Origin: Lachnospiraceae bacterium
Lineage (GTDB): Bacteria > Bacillota_A > Clostridia > Lachnospirales > Lachnospiraceae
DNA length: 19,787 nt
NCBI GenBank assembly: GCA_017614185.1
Contig: JAGACI010000002.1
Location: 1 to 19,787 of the forward strand
Direction: 5' to 3'
Shown piece by piece: positions 1 through 7,229 of the stretch. Each line of letters begins with the position of its first letter. Position 1 is the first letter of the stretch. The position numbers and the translations under genes are program-made. Below the pieces are notes generated by a model, which had not been told where the DNA came from, ran no database searches, and saw only the letters and a list, made by a program, of their open reading frames with translations.

Positions 1-25
1 ATTGGTCCATAATAAGAAAGGAAAA

Positions 26-664
26 ATGGAACTGAAAACATACGAATTTGGCAATCCCGAGGCGGATATTATATTGATCCAGCTGGTGGATGAGCATGAT
101 CTTAAAGCAATAGAAAAAGAGACTTTGGCAATTGCAACATACACCGATATGCCTTTCAGACTTGTTGCTATTGAGATAAACAGCTGGAACGAGGATTTAT
201 CTCCGTGGAAAGTTCCGGCGGTCTTTGGAAATGAAGGCTTTGGTGATGGCGCCTCAAAGACACTTGAGGAAGTACTAAAACTATGCGCAGATAAAAGCAA
301 GACCTATTATATAGGTGGCTATTCTCTTGCCGGCCTTTTTGCATTGTGGGTAGCTTATCAAACCGATGTGTTTAGCGGTGTGGCAGCGGCTTCTCCTTCA
401 ATGTGGTTTCCGGATTTCATAGACTATATGAAGAATCATGAAATTCATGTCGACAAGGTGTATTTAAGCCTTGGCAATAAAGAAGAAAAAACGAAAAACA
501 CGACTGTATCGACTGTCGGAAACAGGATAAAAGAAGCGCAGGACTTTCTTACAAAAAGCGGAATCGAATCCTTCCTCGAATGGAATGAAGGAAACCATTT
601 CAGGGATATGGATATACGCACCGCAAAGGCATTCGCCTGGGTCATGGCAAATAATAACACTTGA
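26..664 (+). CDS. alpha/beta-hydrolase, esterase-like protein
   Basis: Cytoplasmic protein of 212 residues with an alpha/beta-hydrolase look. The nucleophile elbow GGYSLAG places the probable catalytic Ser at residue 100, and the histidine in EGNHF (about residue 191) is the likely catalytic His. The acidic residue is not clear. It resembles small esterase-D-like or predicted esterase proteins; the substrate cannot be read from the sequence. I chose the ATG at 26 because AAGAAAGGA lies just upstream; a TTG at position 2 is in frame but sits at the window edge with no visible ribosome binding site. No signal peptide or membrane segment is seen. The stop codon lies inside the -35 box of the next promoter, so the gene is not in an operon with ileS. 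The call of hydrolase is firm, the exact activity is not. Confidence 0.8.
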   Translation: MELKTYEFGNPEADIILIQLVDEHDLKAIEKETLAIATYTDMPFRLVAIEINSWNEDLSPWKVPAVFGNEGFGDGASKTLEEVLKLCADKSKTYYIGGYSLAGLFALWVAYQTDVFSGVAAASPSMWFPDFIDYMKNHEIHVDKVYLSLGNKEEKTKNTTVSTVGNRIKEAQDFLTKSGIESFLEWNEGNHFRDMDIRTAKAFAWVMANNNT

Positions 665-689
665 CAATAATAAAGAATAAACATAAAAT
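661..689 (+). promoter_or_regulatory. housekeeping promoter of the ileS T-box leader
   Basis: TTGACA (661-666), a 17-bp spacer, and TAAAAT (684-689): a consensus -35 and five of six -10 bases. The -35 box contains the TGA stop codon (662-664) of the upstream gene. Predicted transcription starts near 696, just before the first helix of the T-box leader. Confidence 0.85.
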
Positions 690-710
690 ATCCCATAAAT
701 AAAGACACAA

Positions 711-962
711 AGACTGTGACGAAGACAGTACCGCTTAGATGAAAGGCAAAGAGAGCCGGGGTTGGTGAGAGCCGGCGCGAGTAGTCCATCCGGGAAAATC
801 ACTTCCGAGTCGCAAACCGAAATCATAAGAAAGTAGGATTTGCCGTAAGCTTCGCGTTAGGAAGCATCGCATCGTAAAGCAATTCTAGAATTGCAGAGCC
901 GTGCGCGTAACAGGTGGTTAAGCGAATCCAGGGGTTCGTCCTATTACAGGACGGACCCTTTT
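711..962 (+). promoter_or_regulatory. T-box riboswitch specific for tRNA-Ile, upstream of ileS
   Basis: Leader RNA that senses uncharged tRNA-Ile and controls transcription into ileS. Stem I base TGTGAC (715-720) pairs with GTCGCA (809-814). An AGTA loop motif is at 727-730, and the apical arm GCCGG/CCGGC lies at 755-759 and 772-776. The specifier codon is ATC (798-800) followed by the conserved purine and ACTTCC, matching isoleucine. A perfect palindrome at 879-894 is the probable stem III. The T-box proper, AACAGGTGGTTAAGCG at 909-924, contains TGGT (915-918), which can pair with an ACCA tRNA end, as expected for tRNA-Ile with discriminator A. It is followed by the terminator at 932-962. 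All elements are in canonical order and agree with the downstream gene. Confidence 0.93.
932..962 (+). terminator. regulated terminator of the T-box leader
   Basis: GGGTTCGTCCT (932-942), a 5-nt loop, AGGACGGACCC (948-958), then TTTT. The 11-bp stem has a single wobble pair. The 5' arm should be captured by the antiterminator when uncharged tRNA binds. Confidence 0.88.
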
Positions 963-990
963 CATTTTCATCAAAAGAAAGGACCCAGAA

Positions 991-3900
991 ATGTACAAGA
1001 AAGTTTCGACAGACCTAAACTTTGTTGCTCGTGAAAAAGAAGTAGAGCAGTACTGGAAAGACAACAACATCTTTGAAAAGAGTATGGACAACCGTAAAAA
1101 AGGTGAGACATACACCTTCTACGACGGACCTCCGACAGCTAACGGAAAGCCCCATATCGGTCACGTTCTTACCCGTGTAATCAAGGATATGATTCCCAGA
1201 TACCGCACCATGAAAGGATACATGGTTCCCAGAAAAGCCGGATGGGATACCCACGGTCTTCCCGTAGAACTTGAGGTTGAGAAGCTTCTTGGCCTTAACG
1301 GAAAAGAGCAGATCGAAGAATACGGCATGGAGCCCTTCATCGAGAAGTGTAAGGAATCCGTTTGGAAATACAAAGGAATGTGGGAGGATTTCTCCGGCAC
1401 AGTAGGTTTCTGGGCTGACATGGACAACCCCTACGTTACTTATCATGATGACTATATCGAGTCCGAGTGGTGGGCTCTCAAGGAAATCTGGAACAAGGGC
1501 CTTTTATACAAGGGCTTCAAGATTGTTCCTTACTGCCCTCGTTGCGGTACCCCTCTTTCAACCGCTGAGGTTTCTCAGGGCTATAAGACGGTAAAAGAGC
1601 GTTCCGCAATCGTTCGCTTCAAGGTTGTGGGCGAGGATGCTTACTTCCTTGCATGGACCACAACACCCTGGACACTTCCTTCAAACGTTGCACTTTGCAT
1701 GAACCCCAATGAAGAGTACTGCAAGGTAAAAGCCGCTGACGGATATACATATTACATGGCAAAAGCACTCCTTGACACAGTTCTCGGAAAACTTGCCACA
1801 GAGGACAACAAGGCATATGAAATCCTTGAGACATACAAGGGTAAAGACCTTGAGTACAAAGAGTACGAGCCTCTCTTCAAGTGCGCTGCAGATGTAGCCG
1901 CGAAGCAGAACAAGAAGGGCTTCTTCGTAACATGCGATAACTACGTTACCATGTCAGACGGTACCGGTATCGTACATATCGCTCCTGCATTCGGTGAAGA
2001 CGATGCCAACGTAGGACGTAACTACGACCTTCCCTTCGTTCAGTTCGTTGACGGCAAGGGCGAAATGACAGCAGAGACTCCTTTCGCCGGTTTATTTGTT
2101 AAAAAGGCAGACCCCGAGGTATTAAAAGACCTTGACGCAAGAGGACAGCTTTACGATGCTCCCAAGTTCGAGCACGAATATCCTCACTGCTGGAGATGCG
2201 ATACTCCTCTTATCTACTATGCACGTGAGTCATGGTACATTAAAGAGACAGCGGTAAGAGACGACCTTATCAGAAACAACAACACAGTTAACTGGATTCC
2301 CGAGTCAATCGGTAAGGGAAGATTCGGTAACTGGCTTGAGAATATTCAGGACTGGGCAATCTCCCGTAACCGTTACTGGGGTACTCCCCTTAACATCTGG
2401 GAGTGTGAGTGCGGTCACCAGGAGTGCATCGGAAGCAGAGAAGAGCTTAAGAAGTTAAGCGGAAACGATGCTGCCGACACAGTAGAACTTCACAGACCTT
2501 ACATCGATGAGATTACCTGCAAGTGTCCCAAGTGCGGCGGCACAATGAAGAGAGTACCCGAAGTACTTGACTGCTGGTTTGACTCAGGTGCAATGCCTTT
2601 TGCACAGCACCATTATCCTTTTGAAAATAAGGAGCTCTTCGAGGCACAGTTCCCTGCACAGTTTATCTCTGAGGCAGTTGACCAGACCAGAGGATGGTTC
2701 CACTCACTTATGGCGGAATCAACACTCCTTTTCAACAAGGCTCCTTATGAGAACGTAATCGTCCTTGGCCACGTTCAGGATGAGAACGGTCAGAAGATGA
2801 GTAAGTCCAAGGGTAACGCAGTTGATCCCTTCGATGCTTTGGAAAAATATGGCGCAGACGCCATCAGATGGTACTTCTACATCAACTCAGCACCTTGGCT
2901 TCCCAACAGATTCTCCGGTGACACCGTTACCGAGGGTCAGAGAAAGTTCATGGGTACCCTTTGGAACACATACGCTTTCTTCGTACTCTATGCAAACATC
3001 GACAACTTCGATGCTTCCAAGTACAAACTCGAGTACGACAAGCTTCCTGTAATGGATAAGTGGGTTCTTTCCAAACTTAACACCACAGTTGGAGAGGTAG
3101 ACGACGATTTGGCCAACTACAGAATCCCCGAAGCTGCAAGAGCACTTCAGGAGTTCGTAGACGACCTTTCAAACTGGTACGTAAGAAGAAGCAGAGAGCG
3201 TTTCTGGGCTAAAGGCATGGAGCAGGACAAGATCAACGCTTACATGACTCTTTACACATCTCTTGTAACCATTTCAAAAGCAGCTGCTCCCATGATTCCT
3301 TTCATGACAGAGCAGATTTACTTAAACCTTGTATATAACATCGATAAGACTCAGCCTGAGTCCATCCACCTTTGCGACTTCCCTGAAGTTAAGAAGGAGT
3401 GGATTGATACAGAACTTGAGGCTTCCATGAAGGAAGTACTTAATGCGGTTGTACTTGGTCGTGCTGCAAGAAACACAGCCAATATCAAGAACCGTCAGCC
3501 TATCGGCAAGATGTTTATCAAGGCAGAGAAGGAACTTGGCGACTTCTACACAGAGATCATCAGAGATGAGCTCAATGTTAAGGAAGTTGAGTACACAGAT
3601 GATGTAAGAGAGTTCACTTCTTACTCCTTCAAGCCTCAGCTTCGTACCGTAGGACCTAAATACGGTAAGCAGCTCGGCGGCATTCAGAAAGAGCTTGCTT
3701 CACTTGACGGAAACAAGGCTATGGATGAGCTTAACACCAACGGCGCTCTTAAGTTCATGGTAGGTGATGTAGAGGTAGAACTTACCAAGGATGATCTTCT
3801 TATCGAGATGACCAAGAAGGAAGGCTTTGAGGCAGTTGAAGATTACGGCGTAACCGTTGTTCTTGACACCAACCTCACACCCGAACTCATCGAGGAAGGT

Positions 3901-4143
3901 TTCGTCCTTGAGGTTATCAGCAAGATTCAGACCATGCGTAAGGACATCAACTTCGAAGTTATGGACCGCATCAAAGTCGGCATCACAGGAAATGACAAGC
4001 TTGCTGAAGTCGTTAAGAAGAACGAGTCAGCCATCGCCACCAAGGTTCTTGCAGATGTAATCTCCACAACAGAGAATTTTGCAAATGCAAAGAGCTGGAA
4101 CGTAAACGGCGAAGAAGTAACCATCTCCGTAGAGAAGAACTAG
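991..4143 (+). CDS. ileS: isoleucyl-tRNA synthetase (type-2-like)
   Basis: Class I aminoacyl-tRNA synthetase that charges tRNA-Ile in the cytoplasm, 1050 residues. The catalytic Rossmann fold carries HIGH at residues 55-58 (PHIGHVLTR) and KMSKS at 602-606. The GWDTHGLPVELEVEK stretch in the synthetic core and the insertion carrying the CP1 editing domain lie between them. Cysteine pairs occur in the CPRCG segment, in CECGHQEC, and in CKCPKCGG, consistent with zinc sites. The anticodon-binding helical domain follows, then a long C-terminal region. The length and the HGLPVELEVEK signature fit the eukaryote-like type 2 enzymes rather than the shorter classical bacterial type 1 (about 920-930 residues); type 2 enzymes are generally less sensitive to mupirocin, but resistance is only inferred here. 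The start ATG has GAAAGGA 8-14 nt upstream. Expression is under the T-box leader; transcription ends at the 4194-4227 terminator. Confidence 0.97.
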   Translation: MYKKVSTDLNFVAREKEVEQYWKDNNIFEKSMDNRKKGETYTFYDGPPTANGKPHIGHVLTRVIKDMIPRYRTMKGYMVPRKAGWDTHGLPVELEVEKLLGLNGKEQIEEYGMEPFIEKCKESVWKYKGMWEDFSGTVGFWADMDNPYVTYHDDYIESEWWALKEIWNKGLLYKGFKIVPYCPRCGTPLSTAEVSQGYKTVKERSAIVRFKVVGEDAYFLAWTTTPWTLPSNVALCMNPNEEYCKVKAADGYTYYMAKALLDTVLGKLATEDNKAYEILETYKGKDLEYKEYEPLFKCAADVAAKQNKKGFFVTCDNYVTMSDGTGIVHIAPAFGEDDANVGRNYDLPFVQFVDGKGEMTAETPFAGLFVKKADPEVLKDLDARGQLYDAPKFEHEYPHCWRCDTPLIYYARESWYIKETAVRDDLIRNNNTVNWIPESIGKGRFGNWLENIQDWAISRNRYWGTPLNIWECECGHQECIGSREELKKLSGNDAADTVELHRPYIDEITCKCPKCGGTMKRVPEVLDCWFDSGAMPFAQHHYPFENKELFEAQFPAQFISEAVDQTRGWFHSLMAESTLLFNKAPYENVIVLGHVQDENGQKMSKSKGNAVDPFDALEKYGADAIRWYFYINSAPWLPNRFSGDTVTEGQRKFMGTLWNTYAFFVLYANIDNFDASKYKLEYDKLPVMDKWVLSKLNTTVGEVDDDLANYRIPEAARALQEFVDDLSNWYVRRSRERFWAKGMEQDKINAYMTLYTSLVTISKAAAPMIPFMTEQIYLNLVYNIDKTQPESIHLCDFPEVKKEWIDTELEASMKEVLNAVVLGRAARNTANIKNRQPIGKMFIKAEKELGDFYTEIIRDELNVKEVEYTDDVREFTSYSFKPQLRTVGPKYGKQLGGIQKELASLDGNKAMDELNTNGALKFMVGDVEVELTKDDLLIEMTKKEGFEAVEDYGVTVVLDTNLTPELIEEGFVLEVISKIQTMRKDINFEVMDRIKVGITGNDKLAEVVKKNESAIATKVLADVISTTENFANAKSWNVNGEEVTISVEKN

Positions 4144-4145
4144 AT

Positions 4146-4258
4146 GTGCAGGTTGGGGACAGGCTCCGATTGCACATAAAAAAGCAAAATAAAAGCAGGG
4201 CACATTTTACATGTGTCCTGCTTTTTTACGTGCAATCGGGGCCTGTCCCCACCTGCAC
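4146..4258. repeat. inverted pair of REP-like palindromic repeats around the ileS terminator
   Basis: The left unit (4146-4175) reads GTGCAGGTTGGGGACAGG and continues to GATTGCAC. The right unit (4230-4258) is its near-perfect reverse complement, with one base missing and one C/T difference. Similarity also covers the adjoining A-rich/T-rich flanks ending in AAAAAAGCA and TGCTTTTTT. The whole can fold as one large imperfect hairpin with the ileS terminator at its tip. Each unit also has internal symmetry. The same unit recurs at 9549-9569 and 9600-9628. The size and structure suggest a REP/BIME-like dispersed element; no transposase gene is in the window. Confidence 0.8.
4194..4227 (+). terminator. 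intrinsic terminator of ileS
   Basis: AGCAGGGCACA (4194-4204), 7-nt loop, TGTGTCCTGCT (4212-4222) and a T run to 4227. The 11-bp stem has one G-U pair. It sits between the two inverted REP-like units. Confidence 0.88.
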
Positions 4259-4310
4259 ATCCAGCGTATGGACTACAAAAGTATAGTATGCGTTAATTTT
4301 CAAATATTTA

Positions 4311-4360
4311 ATTGTATATATATTACAAATAAAGAAAAAAAGAAGTATTCGTGGTATGCT
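4311..4360 (+). promoter_or_regulatory. weak candidate promoter region of the agrB gene
   Basis: The gap of about 130 bp between the REP pair and agrB is very AT-rich. It holds an extended -10-like TGGTATGCT (4352-4360) without a recognisable -35 box, and upstream a dyad TTGTA-N7-TACAA (4312-4328) that could be an operator. I see no 21-bp-spaced repeat like the one before agrD. The ribosome binding site of agrB, AGAGGGG, follows at about 4374-4380. Confidence 0.35.
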
Positions 4361-4389
4361 TGTAGATAGAACGAAGAGGGGTTGATTTT

Positions 4390-4950
4390 ATGATTAGTAT
4401 AATTAATAGTTTGCTTTCGAACATTGAGAATTCTGAAGAGAGAGAACTGGTTGCATTTGGATTAAGAAGATTAGTCAAAATGACAATCTCTATTCTGGCT
4501 ATTGGGATTATAGGTGCAATTTGGGGAGTTGCCCTTTACCTTTATATATTTATGGGAACTTTTGCGTGCTTAAGAGTGTTTGCTGGTGGATTTCACATGA
4601 AAACGGAACTGTCATGTGGAATCATATCCAGCCTTTTTGTTGTAGGAAATGCTATGCTGATAAGGTTTATGCCAAGTGAATTTTACAGCAATGTAGGCCT
4701 GCTTATTTTTACTCTGATTTTATCTGCTTTGATATGGATTATTTGCCCTGTTGAGAATGCGAATAAAAGGCTATATGTATCTGAACAAAAGAAATTCAGA
4801 TGGATTACCAGAATTATCTTGTTGTTTGAATTATCGCTTTGTACGCTTGCTTTTTGTTATAACAGTATATTTTTTGTGATTCTTTCCATTAGCATTATCT
4901 CTGTTGGCATTTTGGTTTCTATGCAGAAAATAATTAATGAAAGAGGATAG
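4390..4950 (+). CDS. agrB: AgrB-family peptide-processing membrane protease
   Basis: Integral membrane cysteine endopeptidase, 186 residues, which in the agr family removes the C-terminal part of the AgrD precursor and forms the cyclic (thio)lactone autoinducer. The catalytic pair is visible: His69 in RVFAGGFH and Cys76 in ELSCG, separated by seven residues as in Staphylococcus aureus AgrB (His77, Cys84). The family's later PVENANKRL motif, equivalent to the common Pv.n.NKpl, is also present. Four or more hydrophobic segments follow an N-terminal amphipathic region. Length is typical. The stop is six bases before the response regulator start, and a purine-rich AGAGGA overlaps the stop as that gene's ribosome binding site, so the first three genes form an operon. 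The expected substrate is the AgrD peptide encoded at 7022-7177. Confidence 0.93.
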   Translation: MISIINSLLSNIENSEERELVAFGLRRLVKMTISILAIGIIGAIWGVALYLYIFMGTFACLRVFAGGFHMKTELSCGIISSLFVVGNAMLIRFMPSEFYSNVGLLIFTLILSALIWIICPVENANKRLYVSEQKKFRWITRIILLFELSLCTLAFCYNSIFFVILSISIISVGILVSMQKIINERG

Positions 4951-4956
4951 AAGAAA

Positions 4957-5664
4957 ATGAGGAATAACCTTGATATTGCAATTTGTGACGATGAGAAGAT
5001 TACGTGCTGTGATGTCGAAAGAATGACTAATATCATCTCGGAGGAAATAAATTGTTCAATCAGGACATCAGTTTATCATACGGGAGAGAGTTTAATCGAG
5101 AGACTTAAGATTGGAGAGCATTATGATTTCCTGATTCTTGACATAGAATTGTATGAGCTTAACGGCGTATGTGTGGGAAAATATTTGCGTGAGACACTTC
5201 ATGATTTTTATACACAGATTATTTTTATATCATCAAAGCAAACATATGCTATGCAGTTGTTTTCGGTTCAACCGCTTGATTTTTTGACCAAACCATTAAA
5301 AAGGGAAGAATTGAAGAACACTATTTTGCGTGGACTAGAAATGAGAGGGCGCTCTGAGAGCATTTTGCAGTGCAGGATAGGGAAAGGGATTGTAAATATC
5401 CCATGCAAAAATATTCTTTATCTGACAAGCGAAAAACGTATAATAAGGGTTGTATGTGCAAGCGAGGACGTCTCCTTTTATGGAAAGCTGTCTGATATAT
5501 CAAAAAAACTTCCCAATAACTTTCAACAGACGCATAACTCATTTATTGTAAATCTTAATGCAATTAGAGCGTATTATCCGGATCGTATTATGATGATAAA
5601 TGGCGATGTGATTAGCATTAGTCGAAAATTTAGCAAAGAATTCAAAAATAGATTATTTAATTAG
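4957..5664 (+). CDS. LytTR-family response regulator (AgrA-like)
   Basis: Two-component response regulator, 235 residues. The N-terminal receiver domain (about 1-120) has the acidic pocket CDDE (Asp11, Asp12), the phosphoacceptor Asp62 in LILDIEL, the switch serine in FISS (about 92-93) and Lys112 in LTKPL. The C-terminal LytTR DNA-binding domain (about 137-232) carries the family signature near FQQTHNSFIVNLNAI. LytTR regulators bind pairs of short direct repeats spaced about one double turn, which is what is seen at 6937-6968 upstream of agrD. It lies between agrB and the kinase gene with gaps of 6 and 14 nt, so all three are likely cotranscribed and the kinase is its partner. The name agrA is withheld because orthology cannot be shown here. 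Confidence 0.92.
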   Translation: MRNNLDIAICDDEKITCCDVERMTNIISEEINCSIRTSVYHTGESLIERLKIGEHYDFLILDIELYELNGVCVGKYLRETLHDFYTQIIFISSKQTYAMQLFSVQPLDFLTKPLKREELKNTILRGLEMRGRSESILQCRIGKGIVNIPCKNILYLTSEKRIIRVVCASEDVSFYGKLSDISKKLPNNFQQTHNSFIVNLNAIRAYYPDRIMMINGDVISISRKFSKEFKNRLFN

Positions 5665-5678
5665 TTTAAAGGAAAGAC

Positions 5679-6914
5679 ATGGGCTTATATTTTATTCATT
5701 TTCTTTTTGTATTTCTGCAAATGCTTGTTACAAAGCTATTTATAAAGGATTTTCTTTCGGAAAAATGGGAAAAACCATATGCTAGTTTATCATTAGATAA
5801 CTTATGGGTCATCGGAATCTTTTCGATTAATGTATTAATAAATAACAGAATCCTTAACTTTTCTGCTGCGGTATTGTTTACATTTATCCTTACTATTAGT
5901 TTTTATGGTCCATATTGGAAAAAAGCGCTTGTATCTATTTTGTGTACCTTGCTGGCGGCAAGTTGTGAGTTTTTAAGCGAAATCATTCTGTCGCCAATAA
6001 AAGTTGATGGAATTCTCTTTGTTGCCCATTTGCTGACTATCATTCTTTTGTTGATTATTGAAAGGATGGTGGGAATCATACTTAGAAGAAATCGAGGAAT
6101 TGATATTCTTGGTAAAGAGGTAATTCTTCTCTACATATTACCTTTTCTTTCTTTTGCAATACTATATTGCATCACTTATGGAGATATTGAATATAAGTAT
6201 TTGCTAGTTGCCAGTGCATCATCGGCTGGAATCTGTATTATTGCTTTGCTTCTTTATAATGGAATTTCTAAACAAATTCAGGAGAAAGTTGAAAACGCAA
6301 TTTTAGAAAAACAGGTTGAAAGCTTTAAAAATGAACTTGACACCATTCAAAAAACTGAGAGGAAAATTCAAAATCTCAGGCATGATATGAGACATCATTT
6401 GTTGGAAATAGAAGGGCTTGCTGCAAGGAATAAGACAAATGAAATACAGACTTATATCGGAGAACTGAGAAAATCTATCGCTGATGGTTATAAAACTGTC
6501 AACACGGGGGCATATGAGATAGACAGCTTACTTAATTATTTGCTTGATGATGCCCAAAAAAAACTGATTAATGTTGAAACGGACATTATAATTCCGGAGG
6601 ACCTTGAAGTATCAGGCTATAAATATAGCGTGATTATCGGTAACTTGTTGGAAAACGCTATTGAGGCATCCTTTAAATCAATTCAAAAATACCTTAGGAT
6701 AGAAATGAGAGTAGAGAAGGGGATTCTTCGTCTTAAGATTATTAATTCTTATAATCGTTCAATAAAGCCTTCTAGCGGCATAGGATATAAAAGGTCGGGA
6801 CACGGAATTGGTTTAAGAAGTGTCAAGGATTTGGTGGTGGAACAGAAAGGTGAATACGTAATAAAAACGGATGATGATTTTTATACTGCGGAGGTTATAC
6901 TTTATATTGCCTAG
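5679..6914 (+). CDS. AgrC-like sensor histidine kinase (GHKL type)
   Basis: Membrane sensor kinase, 411 residues, likely the receptor for the autoinducer peptide. The first 195 or so residues hold about six hydrophobic segments, as in AgrC-type peptide receptors. A coiled linker (about 197-232) leads to the phosphoacceptor box with His235 in NLRHDMRHHLLE. The ATPase part has the N box IIGNLLENAIEAS (Asn326) and the glycine box GHGIGLRSVKDL (374-385), the HATPase_c_5/GHKL pattern. AAAGGAAAG precedes the ATG by 5 nt. It is the last gene of the agrB operon. No clear terminator follows; the next 107 bp contain the agrD promoter. Confidence 0.92.
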   Translation: MGLYFIHFLFVFLQMLVTKLFIKDFLSEKWEKPYASLSLDNLWVIGIFSINVLINNRILNFSAAVLFTFILTISFYGPYWKKALVSILCTLLAASCEFLSEIILSPIKVDGILFVAHLLTIILLLIIERMVGIILRRNRGIDILGKEVILLYILPFLSFAILYCITYGDIEYKYLLVASASSAGICIIALLLYNGISKQIQEKVENAILEKQVESFKNELDTIQKTERKIQNLRHDMRHHLLEIEGLAARNKTNEIQTYIGELRKSIADGYKTVNTGAYEIDSLLNYLLDDAQKKLINVETDIIIPEDLEVSGYKYSVIIGNLLENAIEASFKSIQKYLRIEMRVEKGILRLKIINSYNRSIKPSSGIGYKRSGHGIGLRSVKDLVVEQKGEYVIKTDDDFYTAEVILYIA

Positions 6915-6936
6915 ACAATATAGAAAATGTTAATTA

Positions 6937-6997
6937 TTACATCTTTAAGGCTATTTTTTACATGAAGATCATTGTCCTTCTCTTTTCATGCTATGAT
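6937..6997 (+). promoter_or_regulatory. agrD promoter with LytTR-type direct repeats
   Basis: TTACAT occurs at 6937-6942 and again at 6958-6963, exactly 21 bp apart, which is two helical turns and the spacing expected for two nine-base LytTR half-sites separated by 12 bp. Just downstream, TATGAT (6992-6997) is a good -10 box, but no good -35 lies 16-18 bp upstream (TCATTG at 17 bp), as expected for an activator-dependent promoter. The repeats abut the -35 position. A CATGAA/TTCATG dyad (6961-6966, 6985-6990) overlaps the core promoter. Binding by the neighbouring regulator is inferred. Confidence 0.6.
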
Positions 6998-7021
6998 GAA
7001 AAAAAGAGAGGAGGAGAATAA

Positions 7022-7177
7022 ATGAAGAACAGGATTCTAAAAGCCTTAGTTTTATTAGGACATTTGGGCACTAGTATTGAGGTTAATACAGAATGCGTAT
7101 GGGGCTTATATCAGGAGAAAGAGCCCAGCTCTGTTGAGTATTTAAGATATTTAAAACAAAACGAGAACAAGAACTGA
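7022..7177 (+). CDS. agrD: AgrD-like cyclic lactone autoinducer peptide precursor
   Basis: Small peptide of 51 residues. It has the AgrD plan: a basic, amphipathic N-terminal leader (MKNRILKALVLLGHLG), a core containing one cysteine, NTECVWGLY, and an acidic C-terminal recognition tail starting QEKEP. By analogy with Lachnospiraceae and clostridial precursors ending in YQPKxP-type tails, AgrB would cut after Tyr30, and Cys25 would close a thiolactone ring with the Tyr30 carboxyl (C-V-W-G-L-Y, six residues); the N-terminal cut is unknown. A very strong GAGAGGAGGAG ribosome binding site precedes the ATG. The gene sits 107 bp after the kinase gene with its own promoter and is followed by its own terminator, so a short abundant transcript is likely. 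Having agrD after the kinase rather than next to agrB is unlike the classical staphylococcal order. Confidence 0.88.
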   Translation: MKNRILKALVLLGHLGTSIEVNTECVWGLYQEKEPSSVEYLRYLKQNENKN

Positions 7178-7180
7178 TGT

Positions 7181-7216
7181 AAATGCAGGGACAGGTGTCC
7201 CCGCATTTTGTTTTTT
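7181..7216 (+). terminator. intrinsic terminator after agrD
   Basis: AAATGC-A-GGGACA, a GG centre, TGTCCC-C-GCATTT (7203-7208), then TGTTTTTT to 7216. It starts three bases after the agrD stop. The core GGGACAGGTGTCCC resembles the GGGGACAGG core of the REP-like repeats at 4146 and 9549. Partial read-through would be needed to express the two downstream genes from the agrD promoter, since no promoter is evident in the 13 bp that follow. Confidence 0.82.
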
Positions 7217-7229
7217 AGAAAGGGGTATT

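Noticed and set aside
2..25. TTG start at position 2 for the esterase-like gene
   Set aside because: No ribosome binding site can be seen at the window edge, whereas the ATG at 26 has AAGAAAGGA at good distance.
445..826. Minus-strand reading frames across the end of the esterase-like gene and the T-box
   Set aside because: They lie antisense to a coding gene and a structured leader, without ribosome binding sites or recognisable protein features.
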